Assembly: GCA_036844615.1 (NCBI GenBank)
Contig: DAIUFK010000003.1
Coordinates: 24,376 to 88,375, forward strand
Source: Palsa-872 sp036844615
GTDB taxonomy: Bacteria; Chloroflexota; Dormibacteria; Dormibacterales; Dormibacteraceae
Reading direction: 5' to 3'
Length of the DNA stretch: 64,000 nt
Made by a program: the position numbers and the translations under genes. Below are positions 25,855-34,266 of the stretch, in pieces. The notes beneath the pieces were generated by a model. The model saw only the letters and a list, made by a program, of their open reading frames with translations. It was not told the origin of the DNA and did no database searches. Within the stretch, counting starts at the first letter, position 1; every line of letters begins with the position of its first letter.

Positions 25855-26690
25855 TCCGACTCGCGACGGCGTTGGCTCTGGCGCTGCTCGCGCTACCCAT
25901 CCAGTCCGCCGCCGCCAGGGACCCTGACGTGCTGCCAAGCCCTCATCACGAGGCGGCGCGGATCCTGAGCGCGGAGCTGTCGATGACGCAGGCGCTTGCG
26001 CAGCTGAAGGCCTTGAATGCGCAATCACCGCCCATTGCACTGATGGACCGTGTGCGATGGGAGCTCGCCGTCGCCACCGCCGGTTACGCGTACCGGAACG
26101 CCGCGCGCGAGGAGGAGCTGAGGGTGTACGAGCTCGCGAGTTATGCAAGCGTCGAGACGTCGGTCGCCCCGCTCTTACCGGCTTCTCTGAGGGTCCCGCT
26201 TCGGGACGCGATAGCCGGCCTGCACCATCTGTACATCCTTGCAGGCATCGACCAGTACTACCTCGTGAACGTGCATTTCACGCATCCGTACTCCGATGCC
26301 AAATCGGTGGACCTCCTGCGGTCCTACTACCAGGAGGCGTACACAAGGTTCGGAGTCGACCCGAGCTACATCGCCTCGATCAACTTCATCGAGAGCAACT
26401 TCGGCCGCGTCAACGGGCCTTCATCGGCAGGCGCGCTTGGACCTATGCAGTTCATACCCGATACCTGGGATGCGTTCGGCCTCGATGGAAACGTCAACGA
26501 CCCGCACGACGCGATCATGGGCGCCGCCAATTACCTGGCGCACAACGGAGCTCCCGCCAACATGCGGAACGCCATCTGGCACTACAACAACTCTTTCGAC
26601 TACGTGGACTCGGTCGAGTCGTTCGCGCGCGCCTACCGCTCAGACCCGGCGTGGCTGGACCGCATGTACTACTGGAACACCACCGGATAA
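25851..26690 (+). CDS. Exported lytic transglycosylase-like protein
   Basis: A secreted SLT-type murein lytic transglycosylase. The catalytic Glu is in ASINFIESNFGR, followed by the GALGPMQFIPDTW motif and the NYLAHNGAP/AIWHYNNS helices. The first standard start is TTG 25872, but that would remove the positively charged n-region of the signal peptide. A CTG at 25851 gives IRLATALALALLALPIQSAAA, a complete signal sequence, and overlaps the FtsH-like stop as CTGA, mirroring the ATGA/GTGA/TTGA couplings seen elsewhere. I therefore favour the CTG start (279 residues). It cleaves the glycan backbone of peptidoglycan. Confidence 0.85.
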   Translation: MIRLATALALALLALPIQSAAARDPDVLPSPHHEAARILSAELSMTQALAQLKALNAQSPPIALMDRVRWELAVATAGYAYRNAAREEELRVYELASYASVETSVAPLLPASLRVPLRDAIAGLHHLYILAGIDQYYLVNVHFTHPYSDAKSVDLLRSYYQEAYTRFGVDPSYIASINFIESNFGRVNGPSSAGALGPMQFIPDTWDAFGLDGNVNDPHDAIMGAANYLAHNGAPANMRNAIWHYNNSFDYVDSVESFARAYRSDPAWLDRMYYWNTTG

Positions 26691-26693
26691 AAC

Positions 26694-26839
26694 GGGGAGG
26701 CAGGCCTCCCCTGTTGAGGCCCCTCCATGTTTAGAAGGCGTGGAGTCGCTTGGAAATGGATTGAATAGGTGACGGCCGGAGTGAATCCGGCCTTCCGCTT
26801 CACTCAGCCCTTTTCAAAAGTGGGGAGGCAAGCCTCCCC
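26694..26839. repeat. Palindromic intergenic repeat cluster (copy B)
   Basis: Three hairpins follow the transglycosylase: GGGGAGGC-AG-GCCTCCCC (26694-26711), GGCCGGA-GTGAA-TCCGGCC (26774-26792) and GGGGAGGC-AA-GCCTCCCC (26822-26839). The text between them (CGCTTGGAAATGGATTG) resembles copy C near 35290. The first hairpin begins 4 bases after the stop and may also terminate transcription, although no U-tract follows. Confidence 0.75.
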
Positions 26840-26908
26840 CGCTGGCCATTGCCCCACTCAGCGCAACCTCTCGACGAATCGGCGGCCTGCCTCCTACCGG
26901 GCAATCGT

Positions 26909-26922
26909 TAGAGTAGTTACTC
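26909..26922 (+). promoter_or_regulatory. MerR gene -10 hexamer and palindrome
   Basis: TAGAGT at 26909-26914 lies 8 bases before the ATG at 26923, consistent with a leaderless start. The perfect palindrome GAGTA-GT-TACTC (26911-26922) ends at the start codon and is a candidate autoregulatory operator. Confidence 0.5.
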
Positions 26923-27621
26923 ATGGAGTACCGGATCGAACAGTTGGCGAGGGCCGCCGGCGTGGCGGTGGACACGATCCGCTTTTACCAGGGCAAGGGC
27001 CTGCTTGACGCCCCACGGCGTGACGGCCGCGTCACGTGGTACGGCGACGCTCACATGGAGCGCCTTCGCCGCATCCGAGAGCTCCAGCAGCGCGGCTTCA
27101 CGCTTACCGTCATCCAGCGTTTCCTGGCCGGCGAGCTGGAGCCCTCGGACGAGGCACTCGTCGCTGCGGTGACCCACCCGTCCTCGCCACAGACCCTCAC
27201 GCTCACTGAGCTGGCCGAGCGCAGCGGCGTGGCCGCGCCATTGCTGGCGAGCCTCGAGCAGGCAGGCCTGCTGGTCCCTGTGGAAACAGGCGACGAGCCC
27301 CTGTATCCGGCCGAGGACCTCGAAGCCATTGCTGCCGGCATGAAGCTGATCGCGGCGGGCGTTCCCCTCGGAGCGCTGATGGAGCTCGGCAAGGATTATT
27401 CGGCGGCGGTCGATCGCACCGCGCGCCAGGCGGTGGAGCTGTTCGACCATCACGTCCGCGAGCGCATCCAGGCCGAAGGCGGCGCCACGGAGGCTGCGGA
27501 GCGCAGGCTGCTCGAGCTGTTCAACGAGCTGCTCGCCGCGAGCGGAACGCTTGTCCGTCATCACTTCCAGCGCACGCTGCTTCGGGCGGCCCGCGAGCAC
27601 ATCGAAAAGCCGGCAAGGTGA
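26923..27621 (+). CDS. MerR-family transcriptional regulator coupled to menF
   Basis: A 232-residue regulator. The N-terminal winged helix-turn-helix is typical of MerR (YRIEQLARAAGVAVDTIRFY, then the wing GLLDAPRRDGRVTWYG). A second partial HTH-like helix pair follows (LTLTELAERSGVAAPLLASL), and the C-terminal part is alpha-helical without the Cys residues of metal sensors, so it probably senses something else. Its stop overlaps the menF start as GTGA. Coupling of a regulator to the first step of menaquinone synthesis suggests it may control that pathway; this is inference. Confidence 0.85.
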   Translation: MEYRIEQLARAAGVAVDTIRFYQGKGLLDAPRRDGRVTWYGDAHMERLRRIRELQQRGFTLTVIQRFLAGELEPSDEALVAAVTHPSSPQTLTLTELAERSGVAAPLLASLEQAGLLVPVETGDEPLYPAEDLEAIAAGMKLIAAGVPLGALMELGKDYSAAVDRTARQAVELFDHHVRERIQAEGGATEAAERRLLELFNELLAASGTLVRHHFQRTLLRAAREHIEKPAR

Positions 27622-28949
27622 TCGCTGTCACGAGCGTGCGCACCTGGGAGCTCGACCGCACCCCCGACCTTGTCGACCTCGTCAGCGCCGCGCGTGACGC
27701 GGGGCACGAGGTGCTTCTCATCGAACGGCCGATGCCCGACGCGGTGAGCATCGCTGCGCTTGGGCGCGTCTACGACATAGTGGCGGCGAAAGGCGGCGTG
27801 GCGCTCGAGGAGGCCGTCGGGAAGGTTGTTGATTTCGAGCCCGGAGACAACAGGCTCCAGGCGGCAGCTCGACTCTGGCAGAGGTTGAGCGCCTCGATGG
27901 CACCCACCGGGCAAGCGGGCCTCGGCCCAATCGCCGTCGGTGGTTTCGCCTACCGGCCCGACCGCGATCCGAGCGGGCCCTGGGCAGGTTTCCCCGCGGT
28001 GCTCCTTCGCGTTCCTGCGCTCGCCGTGACGAGGTTGCGCGGCCGGACCTTCGCCATCGCTGCGTCTGCGGAGGCCGAAAACCTGCTGGAGCTGGCGCAC
28101 ACAGGTCTGCGCGCGCCGGCCGCGCGCAGACTCGACGTCACCTCCGTCCGGGACCCTGCTGCCTGGACCTCCGCCGTCGAGAAAGCCGCGAAGCGGTTGC
28201 GCGCGGGCGAGGCCGCCAAGGTGGTTCTCGCGCGCGAGGTCGTGGCGCGCGGCGACGGCGTCGTCTCGGCCGCGATGGTCGCGCGCTCGCTTCGTGCCGC
28301 ATACCCTTCCTGCTTCACCTACCTCGTCACCGGGGCCGACGGCACGGCTTTCGCCGGAGCCTCCCCCGAGCTTCTTGTCAGGCGCTCGGGCACGAAGGCT
28401 TACTCCCAGCCGATGGCAGGTTCGGTGGCGAGAGGCACCAACGAGGCCGATGACGATCGCTTGGCTCGCCAGCTTGAGGAAAGCGCGAAGGACCACGCCG
28501 AGCATCGGCTTGTCTCAAATTTCGTGGTCGAGGCTCTACGGCCCTTCTCGCGTTCTGTCGAGGCACGTGCGCCGGAGGTGGTGCGGTTCACCAACATCCA
28601 GCACCTTGCCACCACCGTCACGGCCGAGCTGGCCGACCCGGCGACCGGTGCGCTTGACCTCGCAGCCGCGCTTCACCCTACCCCTGCGGTCGGGGGCTGG
28701 CCGCGCCAGGCTGCTGATGCGCTCATCGATGAGCTCGAGGGCCTGGAACGCGGTTGGTATGCGGGCGCGGTCGGTTGGATCGACGGGCGAGGCGACGGTG
28801 AGTTCGCGGTAGCCTTGAGGTGTGGTCTCCTGTGGGAGGACGGCGCCAGGCTCTATGCAGGCGTCGGCGTGATGCCCGACTCAGACCCGACTCGTGAGCT
28901 GGAGGAGACCGAGTTGAAGTTCAAAGCCTTATTGATGGCACTTACGTAA
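27618..28949 (+). CDS. menF: Isochorismate synthase
   Basis: A 443-residue chorismate-utilising enzyme that converts chorismate to isochorismate, the entry to menaquinone synthesis. The C-terminal domain holds the family motifs: AKVVLAREVV, FAGASPELLVRR, QPMAGSVARG, EHRLVSNFVVEAL and GWYAGAVGWIDGRGDGEFAVALR. The menaquinone genes downstream favour MenF over EntC or salicylate synthase. The GTG start overlaps the MerR stop. The next gene begins 5 bases after the stop. Confidence 0.9.
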   Translation: MIAVTSVRTWELDRTPDLVDLVSAARDAGHEVLLIERPMPDAVSIAALGRVYDIVAAKGGVALEEAVGKVVDFEPGDNRLQAAARLWQRLSASMAPTGQAGLGPIAVGGFAYRPDRDPSGPWAGFPAVLLRVPALAVTRLRGRTFAIAASAEAENLLELAHTGLRAPAARRLDVTSVRDPAAWTSAVEKAAKRLRAGEAAKVVLAREVVARGDGVVSAAMVARSLRAAYPSCFTYLVTGADGTAFAGASPELLVRRSGTKAYSQPMAGSVARGTNEADDDRLARQLEESAKDHAEHRLVSNFVVEALRPFSRSVEARAPEVVRFTNIQHLATTVTAELADPATGALDLAAALHPTPAVGGWPRQAADALIDELEGLERGWYAGAVGWIDGRGDGEFAVALRCGLLWEDGARLYAGVGVMPDSDPTRELEETELKFKALLMALT

Positions 28950-28954
28950 ACAAG

Positions 28955-29746
28955 TTGGAAGTTCAGCTCAACGGAGCGCGAATCCACTACCGGCGCTCGG
29001 GCGCCGGCTTTCCTGTGGTCTTCCTCCACGCCGGCGTTGCCGACTCTCGGATGTGGGAGCCGCAGGCGGCGGGGCTCGCCGAGCATTTCGACGTCATCAC
29101 TCCAGACATGCGCGGCTTCGGCGAGTCGGAGCTCCCGCCAGGGTCATGGTCTCCGACGGCCGACGTGCTCGCTCTGATGGACGCTCTAGGGCTCAGGCAG
29201 GCGCCGCACCTGATCGGCTGTTCGATCGGGGGACGAACCGCCATCGACTTCACCCTCGAGCATCCTGAGCGGGTCTCCAAGCTGGTGCTCGTCGGTGCGG
29301 GCGTCAGCGGCCAGACACATGACGATGAGGACGAAAGCATCTTCGCAGAAGTCGAGGCGGCGGATAAAGCGAAAGACCTCGTGGCATTGAACGAGGCAGA
29401 GATGAAGCTGTGGCTTGTCGGACCCGGCCGCACGCCTTCACACGTCGACCAACGCCTTCGCGACCTGTTCCTGGACATGAACGGCGGCAGCCTTCAAAAC
29501 GACTTCGAAAGCGCTCCGATGGCAACTCTCGATCCGCCTGCATTCGGGCGGCTGGGTGAGATCAAGGCGCCGACATTGGTCATCGTGGGTGATCACGACC
29601 TCCCCGGGATCCAGAAGACCGCCGACCTGCTCGTCTCAAAGATTCGCGGCGCCCGCAAGGCGGTGATCCACGACGCCGCCCACCTGCCAAACCTCGAACA
29701 CCCGGACAAATTCAACCGTCTGGTCCTGGATTTCCTCAACGGCTAA
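28955..29746 (+). CDS. Alpha/beta-hydrolase next to menF
   Basis: A 263-residue hydrolase with HAGVADSRMW (oxyanion region), nucleophile elbow GCSIGGRTA, acid strand VGDHDLPG and terminal HDAAHLPNLEHP. The triad is complete. It resembles general carboxylesterase/3-oxoadipate enol-lactonase-like hydrolases. A second hydrolase at 31441 fits MenH better, so this one is left unassigned, although its place directly after menF (TTG start, 5 bases) means it is probably cotranscribed with it. The 3' end converges on menD with a 3-base gap. Confidence 0.8.
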   Translation: MEVQLNGARIHYRRSGAGFPVVFLHAGVADSRMWEPQAAGLAEHFDVITPDMRGFGESELPPGSWSPTADVLALMDALGLRQAPHLIGCSIGGRTAIDFTLEHPERVSKLVLVGAGVSGQTHDDEDESIFAEVEAADKAKDLVALNEAEMKLWLVGPGRTPSHVDQRLRDLFLDMNGGSLQNDFESAPMATLDPPAFGRLGEIKAPTLVIVGDHDLPGIQKTADLLVSKIRGARKAVIHDAAHLPNLEHPDKFNRLVLDFLNG

Positions 29747-29749
29747 ACG

Positions 29750-31426
29750 CTAAGTGCGCAGTGCGGCGGCGGCGGCCTCCCAGCACGTTCGGTGTCCGTT
29801 GACGCTGTCCTCGCGCTTGAACTTCACGACGACAAGCGTCGGCGCCTGCGCCGCTACCGCGTCAGCGATTGCAGGCTCGAGTCCGCCGCGGTCCGTAACC
29901 GGGCTGTACACGAGGTCGTAAAGCCTGGCGACCTGGGCGAAATCAAGCCCCAGGGGCGTCGCGAAGAGCTCTTCGAACACGTCCTGGTGCTGGGCCTGCG
30001 GCAGGAAGTTGAATACACCCCCACCGTTGTTGTCGCAGACGATGATGGTCGCCCTCAGCCCGTGACGCCGCACGGCCCAAAGACCGTTCATGTCGTGATA
30101 GAGCGAAAGGTCGCCGAGCAGCAGGACGGTGGGCACGTTGCTTCGCCCCGCGGCAAGTCCGAGCCCAGTTGAGACCAGGCCGTCGATTCCACTCGCTCCA
30201 CGGTTGCCGAAGAAACGCTGCTGGGTCTTGGCGTGTGGCCAGAAGCTGTCGGCCGCGCGGATTGGCATGCTCGAGCCGATGAACACCTGCGCGTTGTCGG
30301 GCATGCGCGACGCAAGAGCACGCACGATGTGTCCCTCGTGCATAGAAGTCGATACAAATGTGGCGGCGATGGCTGCCGTCGCCCTCTTCCCCGCCGACAC
30401 CCACTCCTCCCGCCACGCTCTTCGATCCATCGCAGGCAATGCCTCCATCAGCGCCTGCGGGTCGCAAACGACGATGTGGCTCGCGACCTGGTCCTGGTCA
30501 CGCCAGGTGCGGTCCGGATCGATCAGAAAGGTGGGCGCCGAGGTGGCTGCGAGCCAGGCGCTCAGAACCTTTGACGTTGGCGTCCCCCCGAGCCGGATCA
30601 CGAGGTCGGGCCCGTGCTGCAGCGACCAGCCTGCGCGGAGCAGCGCCTCGTACGACTCGACGGCGGCGCCGGTCTCCGCCCGCCGAAGCTGCGAGCTCGG
30701 CTCGGCCAGCACCGGAAGCCCGAGCCGGCTCAACGCCGGAGCGAGCCTGTCGCCATCACGCATCTCGCCCGCCACTACCAGGGGCCGCTGCGCCCTCTGG
30801 AGCGCCGACGCCAGCGTCGTCACCTGGCCTGGCGTGGGCAGCGTCCGACCGGCGCTCACCGACTGCCCCGCCGCACCCTCAGCCACCGGGACCTCTCCGG
30901 GCGTGGGCACCAGTGGCTCGCGAAACGGGAGATTGATGTGGACGGGCCCGGTCGCAGCTTCGGCGTAGGCCCGCGCCGCCAGCCGGCGCCAAACTCGCGA
31001 CGCGTTGGCTGCCTCGACGGGCGGTCCTGGGTCGAAAAACCACCGCACCGCGGTCCCGTATAGACGTTGCTGGTCGATCGACTGGTTGGCGCCCACGTCG
31101 CGCAGCTCGGGAGGCCTGTCTGCGGTGAGGACTATCAACGGCGTCTGCGAGTGCGAGGCCTCGACCACCGCCGCGTGGAACTCCGCCGCCGCGGTGCCCG
31201 ACGTCGACAGCAAAACCACAGGCTTGCCTGTGCCCTTGGCGACGCCTACGCCGAAGAAGGAGCCGGACCGCTCGTCGATGTGGACGTAGACGCGGATCTT
31301 CGGGTGGCGCTGCAGGGCGATGGCGATCGGCGCCGAGCGCGAGCCGGGCGAGATGCATGCGAACTCGACGCCCTGCGCGGCGAGCTCATCGACGAAGGTT
31401 GCGGCGAAAGATTGCGTTACATCCAT
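29750..31426 (-). CDS. menD: 2-succinyl-5-enolpyruvyl-6-hydroxy-3-cyclohexene-1-carboxylate synthase
   Basis: A 558-residue thiamine-diphosphate enzyme that adds 2-oxoglutarate-derived succinic semialdehyde to isochorismate. ISPGSRSAPIAIAL and HIDERSGSFFGVGVAKGTG are the MenD N-terminal signature. The cofactor domain shows RGASGIDGLVSTGLG and LLGDLSLYHDMNGLW, with VVCDNNGGGVFNFL equivalent to the GDX~N motif region. Length is normal. ATG 31426 starts only 14 bases from the divergent menH start, so the two promoters overlap. Confidence 0.95.
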   Translation of the reverse strand: MDVTQSFAATFVDELAAQGVEFACISPGSRSAPIAIALQRHPKIRVYVHIDERSGSFFGVGVAKGTGKPVVLLSTSGTAAAEFHAAVVEASHSQTPLIVLTADRPPELRDVGANQSIDQQRLYGTAVRWFFDPGPPVEAANASRVWRRLAARAYAEAATGPVHINLPFREPLVPTPGEVPVAEGAAGQSVSAGRTLPTPGQVTTLASALQRAQRPLVVAGEMRDGDRLAPALSRLGLPVLAEPSSQLRRAETGAAVESYEALLRAGWSLQHGPDLVIRLGGTPTSKVLSAWLAATSAPTFLIDPDRTWRDQDQVASHIVVCDPQALMEALPAMDRRAWREEWVSAGKRATAAIAATFVSTSMHEGHIVRALASRMPDNAQVFIGSSMPIRAADSFWPHAKTQQRFFGNRGASGIDGLVSTGLGLAAGRSNVPTVLLLGDLSLYHDMNGLWAVRRHGLRATIIVCDNNGGGVFNFLPQAQHQDVFEELFATPLGLDFAQVARLYDLVYSPVTDRGGLEPAIADAVAAQAPTLVVVKFKREDSVNGHRTCWEAAAAALRT

Positions 31427-31431
31427 AGGAT
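31426..31431 (+). promoter_or_regulatory. -10 hexamer for menH (TAGGAT)
   Basis: TAGGAT sits 9 bases before the GTG at 31441, as in the leaderless promoters elsewhere here. It overlaps the first base of the divergent menD start codon, so the two genes compete for one short control region. Confidence 0.5.
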
Positions 31432-31440
31432 CTATCTGTA

Positions 31441-32286
31441 GTGGTGATCGAGGGGTCTGACGTCCGGCTCAACTATGAGGTGATCGGCGAAGGTTCGCCT
31501 GTCACGCTCCTCCACGGTTTCACGCAGAGCGGGCGCAGCTGGCGCGAGGTCGTCTCGAAGATGCCGGCCGGTTGGCAATGGATACTGCCTGACCTGCGGG
31601 GCCACGGCAACACCCAGGTGAAGCCTGGCGCGCCACACACGATGGAGGCGTGCACCGCCGATCTCGAGATGCTCTGGGACCACCTGGGAATCTCCAGCAC
31701 CCATCTTGTCGGCTACTCGATGGGAGGGCGGCTCGGGCTGCACGTCGCTGCCTCGAGACCCGAGCGAGTCCTTTCGCTCCTTACCATCGGCGCCCACGCA
31801 GGCCTGGACGAAGACGCGCGCGAAGGCAGGCGTCGAGGCGATGAGGCTATGGCCCAACGCATCGAGAGCGATGGGCTCGAGGCTTTCGTCAACTACTGGT
31901 CGAGCCTGCCCATGTTTGCGGGGTTGGAGCGACGTGGCCCATCTTTCGTCGCGCAGGTGCGTGCGGAGCGGATGAGCAACCACACCGCGGGGTTGGCCGA
32001 ATCGCTGCGCGGGATGGGAGCCGGCGCGATGCGCCCTGTCTGGAACGAGCTTGCGAATGTCCGCTGCCAGTGCACCTTTGTCGCCGGCCAGCTCGACCAT
32101 GGGTACGTAGCCTCGGCGCGCCGGCTTGCCGAATCGGTTCCCAACGGGCGCGTCGTGATCGTCCAGCGAGCAGGACATGCAGTGCAGCAGGAGAGGCCTG
32201 ACGCATTCGCGCGGTTGCTGCTGGCTCACCTCGAGGCCGCGTCTGAGAAGTCGGAGGCGTCGCCCTCCAGCTCGACATCGGCTTGA
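31441..32286 (+). CDS. menH: MenH-like 2-succinyl-6-hydroxy-2,4-cyclohexadiene-1-carboxylate synthase
   Basis: A 281-residue alpha/beta-hydrolase. LLHGFTQSGRSWREV, LPDLRGHGNT and nucleophile GYSMGGRLG match MenH, and the triad is completed by Asp in GQLDHGY and His in RAGHAVQQERP. MenH eliminates pyruvate from the MenD product. It diverges from menD by 14 bases, which supports the assignment over the other hydrolase near menF. It starts at GTG 31441. The last 61 bases overlap a convergent small gene. Confidence 0.85.
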   Translation: MVIEGSDVRLNYEVIGEGSPVTLLHGFTQSGRSWREVVSKMPAGWQWILPDLRGHGNTQVKPGAPHTMEACTADLEMLWDHLGISSTHLVGYSMGGRLGLHVAASRPERVLSLLTIGAHAGLDEDAREGRRRGDEAMAQRIESDGLEAFVNYWSSLPMFAGLERRGPSFVAQVRAERMSNHTAGLAESLRGMGAGAMRPVWNELANVRCQCTFVAGQLDHGYVASARRLAESVPNGRVVIVQRAGHAVQQERPDAFARLLLAHLEAASEKSEASPSSSTSA

Positions 32287-32444
32287 ATCCCCGCCGCGTA
32301 TCGGGCAGCGCCGAGACGCTCGAGGTCGAGCATGCCACCGCGGTCGATCTGCCGGAGCACGAACGACTTACACCCGCGCTTGCGCCACCGCTCGACGTCC
32401 AGCGCGACATCGGAGGGGCGGCCTGAGGTGATGTAGGCCCTCAT
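32226..32444 (-). CDS. Small protein translationally coupled to menA
   Basis: A 72-residue protein of unknown function. Its ATG (32442-32444) overlaps the menA stop as ATGA, the same coupling used by real gene pairs here. The first ~60 residues (RAYITSGRPSDVALDVERW, then CKSFVLRQIDRGGMLDLERL) look like a compact mixed alpha/beta domain. The Ser/Asp-rich end lies in the 61 bases that overlap menH antisense. No family is recognised; a role in menaquinone synthesis is only suggested by position. Confidence 0.5.
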   Translation of the reverse strand: MRAYITSGRPSDVALDVERWRKRGCKSFVLRQIDRGGMLDLERLGAARYAAGIQADVELEGDASDFSDAASR

Positions 32445-33337
32445 GACAGAAGCAACCCCGCGGTCATGAGGAGCGTATAAGCCAGCTCCGCCACCGCCAT
32501 CCGCTTGAGGGCACCTACAAGCTCAGGACCGGACCGCTTGGCGAAGGCGGTTCGCACAGGCACAGCGGCGACAGGGATGCCGAAGTGCATGAGCATGATC
32601 ATCACTCCGGCGAGTCGAGTCGCAAAGATGACGATGGGGACTGCGAAGGCCGCGCTGACCACCACCAGCAGGAGGATGAGCGTAGGACCCCTGCCAATGC
32701 GGGTCGAGAGCGTGCGCTTGCCGGCCGCGGCGTCGGTGTCGATGTCGCGCAGGTTGTTGAGGATGAGGATGGCGGTCGCCAGCAATCCCGTGCCACACCC
32801 GGCGAGGATGGCCAGAGGCGTCACTCGCAGCTCTTCCACGTACACAGTGCCGACCGTCGCGACCAACCCGAAGAAGATGAAAACGAACAGCTCGCCAAGC
32901 CCGAGGTAGCCGTAGGGCCGCGGGCCGCCGGTGTAGAGCCAGGCTGCCAGCAGGCATGCCGCGCCGACCACGAGAAGCCGCCAATCGGTGGCCACGCTGA
33001 GGGCGAGGCCGGTGGCGCCGGCCACGCCGAAGGCTGCGACGGCTGCCCATTTCACATGCTCAGGGGCGACGACTCCTGATGACGCTGCCCGCAAGGGACC
33101 GACGCGGCCTGGCATGTCCGCGCCTCGAACGAAATCCGAGTAATCGTTGGCGAAGTTGACACCGACCTGGATCGACAGCGCGATGACCAGGGCGGCGAGG
33201 CCGGCCCAGGGTCGCGCCCCGCCTTCGTGCACGGCTACGGCGGTGCCCGCAAGGACCGGCGCGACGGACGCAGCCAGCGTGGCGGGTCTCACTGCGAGCC
33301 ACCACACCCGAGCCGGGCTCAGCGTGGTCGACGCCAT
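32441..33337 (-). CDS. menA: 1,4-dihydroxy-2-naphthoate polyprenyltransferase
   Basis: A 298-residue UbiA-superfamily integral membrane enzyme that attaches the polyprenyl chain to DHNA. The first Asp-rich motif is NFANDYSDFVRGAD and the second is LRDIDTDAAAGKRTL, which bind Mg-diphosphate. About eight to nine hydrophobic segments are visible. VWWLAVRPATLAASVAPVL is the usual N-terminus. It lies 5 bases after the menB stop in the menB-menA-small gene operon. Confidence 0.95.
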   Translation of the reverse strand: MASTTLSPARVWWLAVRPATLAASVAPVLAGTAVAVHEGGARPWAGLAALVIALSIQVGVNFANDYSDFVRGADMPGRVGPLRAASSGVVAPEHVKWAAVAAFGVAGATGLALSVATDWRLLVVGAACLLAAWLYTGGPRPYGYLGLGELFVFIFFGLVATVGTVYVEELRVTPLAILAGCGTGLLATAILILNNLRDIDTDAAAGKRTLSTRIGRGPTLILLLVVVSAAFAVPIVIFATRLAGVMIMLMHFGIPVAAVPVRTAFAKRSGPELVGALKRMAVAELAYTLLMTAGLLLS

Positions 33338-33342
33338 GATTT

Positions 33343-34206
33343 TCAGGGCCGCTTTGGAAACCTCGAGAAATCAGGTTTCCTTTTTTGGACGTACGCATCC
33401 CTGCCTTCCTGCGCCTCCTCGCTCATGTAGTAGAGCAGCGTCGCGTCTCCCGCGAGCTGCTGGATCCCGGCGAGACCATCGTCTGCAGCGTTCAGCCCTG
33501 CCTTGAGCATTCGGAGCGCGAGAGGGCTGAGCTCGAGCATCCGCCTGCACCAGGCAACTGTCTCCTTCTCGAGGTCGGCGAGTGGGACCACCTTGTTCAC
33601 AAGGCCCATGTCGAGGGCCTGTCTCGCGTCGTACTGCTCGCAAAGAAACCAGATCTCGCGCGCCTTCTTCTGCCCGACGATCCGGGCCAGGAGCCCTGCG
33701 CCGTATCCTCCGTCGAAGCTGCCCACTCGAGGACCTGTCTGGCCGAACCTTGCGTTGTCGGCCGCGATCGTCAGGTCGCAGACGACGTGTAGGACGTGGC
33801 CGCCGCCGATCGCATAGCCGGCGACCATTGCGATCACCGGCTTCGGCAGGCGGCGGATCTGGACCTGTAGGTCGAGCACGTTCAGGCGGCCGGTGCCCTT
33901 GGGATCGACGTAGCCGTCGTCACCGCGGATCCGTTGGTCGCCGCCCGAACAGAAAGCCTCGGTGCCGGCCCCCGTGAGGATGACGACCCCGATCTTGGGA
34001 TCGTCGCGGGCGACCTCGAAAGCGCGCGACATCTCGAAGACCGTCGTCGGCCTGAACGCGTTGCGGACCTCGGGGCGGTTGATGGTGATTTTGGCGATGC
34101 CGTCCCACGTCTGGTAGACGATGTCGGTGTAACGTCCCGAACGTCGCCAGCCGCGCCGCTCTGGCTTCGTGGGTGATTTGCCTCGAGTGTTGCCTCGATC
34201 TTTCAA
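33343..34206 (-). CDS. menB: 1,4-dihydroxy-2-naphthoyl-CoA synthase
   Basis: A 287-residue crotonase-fold enzyme that cyclises o-succinylbenzoyl-CoA. INRPEVRNAFRPTTVFEM, FCSGGDQRIRG, VAGYAIGGGHVLHVVCDLTIA and FGQTGPRVGSFDGGYG are characteristic MenB motifs. The start is TTG 34206, supported by an AGGAG ribosome-binding site about 7 bases upstream. The genes making and activating o-succinylbenzoate (menC, menE) are not in this window and must lie elsewhere. Confidence 0.95.
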   Translation of the reverse strand: MKDRGNTRGKSPTKPERRGWRRSGRYTDIVYQTWDGIAKITINRPEVRNAFRPTTVFEMSRAFEVARDDPKIGVVILTGAGTEAFCSGGDQRIRGDDGYVDPKGTGRLNVLDLQVQIRRLPKPVIAMVAGYAIGGGHVLHVVCDLTIAADNARFGQTGPRVGSFDGGYGAGLLARIVGQKKAREIWFLCEQYDARQALDMGLVNKVVPLADLEKETVAWCRRMLELSPLALRMLKAGLNAADDGLAGIQQLAGDATLLYYMSEEAQEGRDAYVQKRKPDFSRFPKRP

Positions 34207-34266
34207 GCTGGCACTCCTAGAGCGATCACTAGCACCATTCAGATCGTAGCCGATCGCGTGCGCCGA

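Noticed and set aside
26691..26922. Missed gene between the transglycosylase and MerR genes
   Set aside because: The gap is filled by three palindromes and the MerR promoter, with no plausible coding frame.
28955..29746. Calling this hydrolase MenH
   Set aside because: The gene at 31441 has the more typical HGF..SG..W and GYSMGGR motifs and faces menD, so it is the better MenH.
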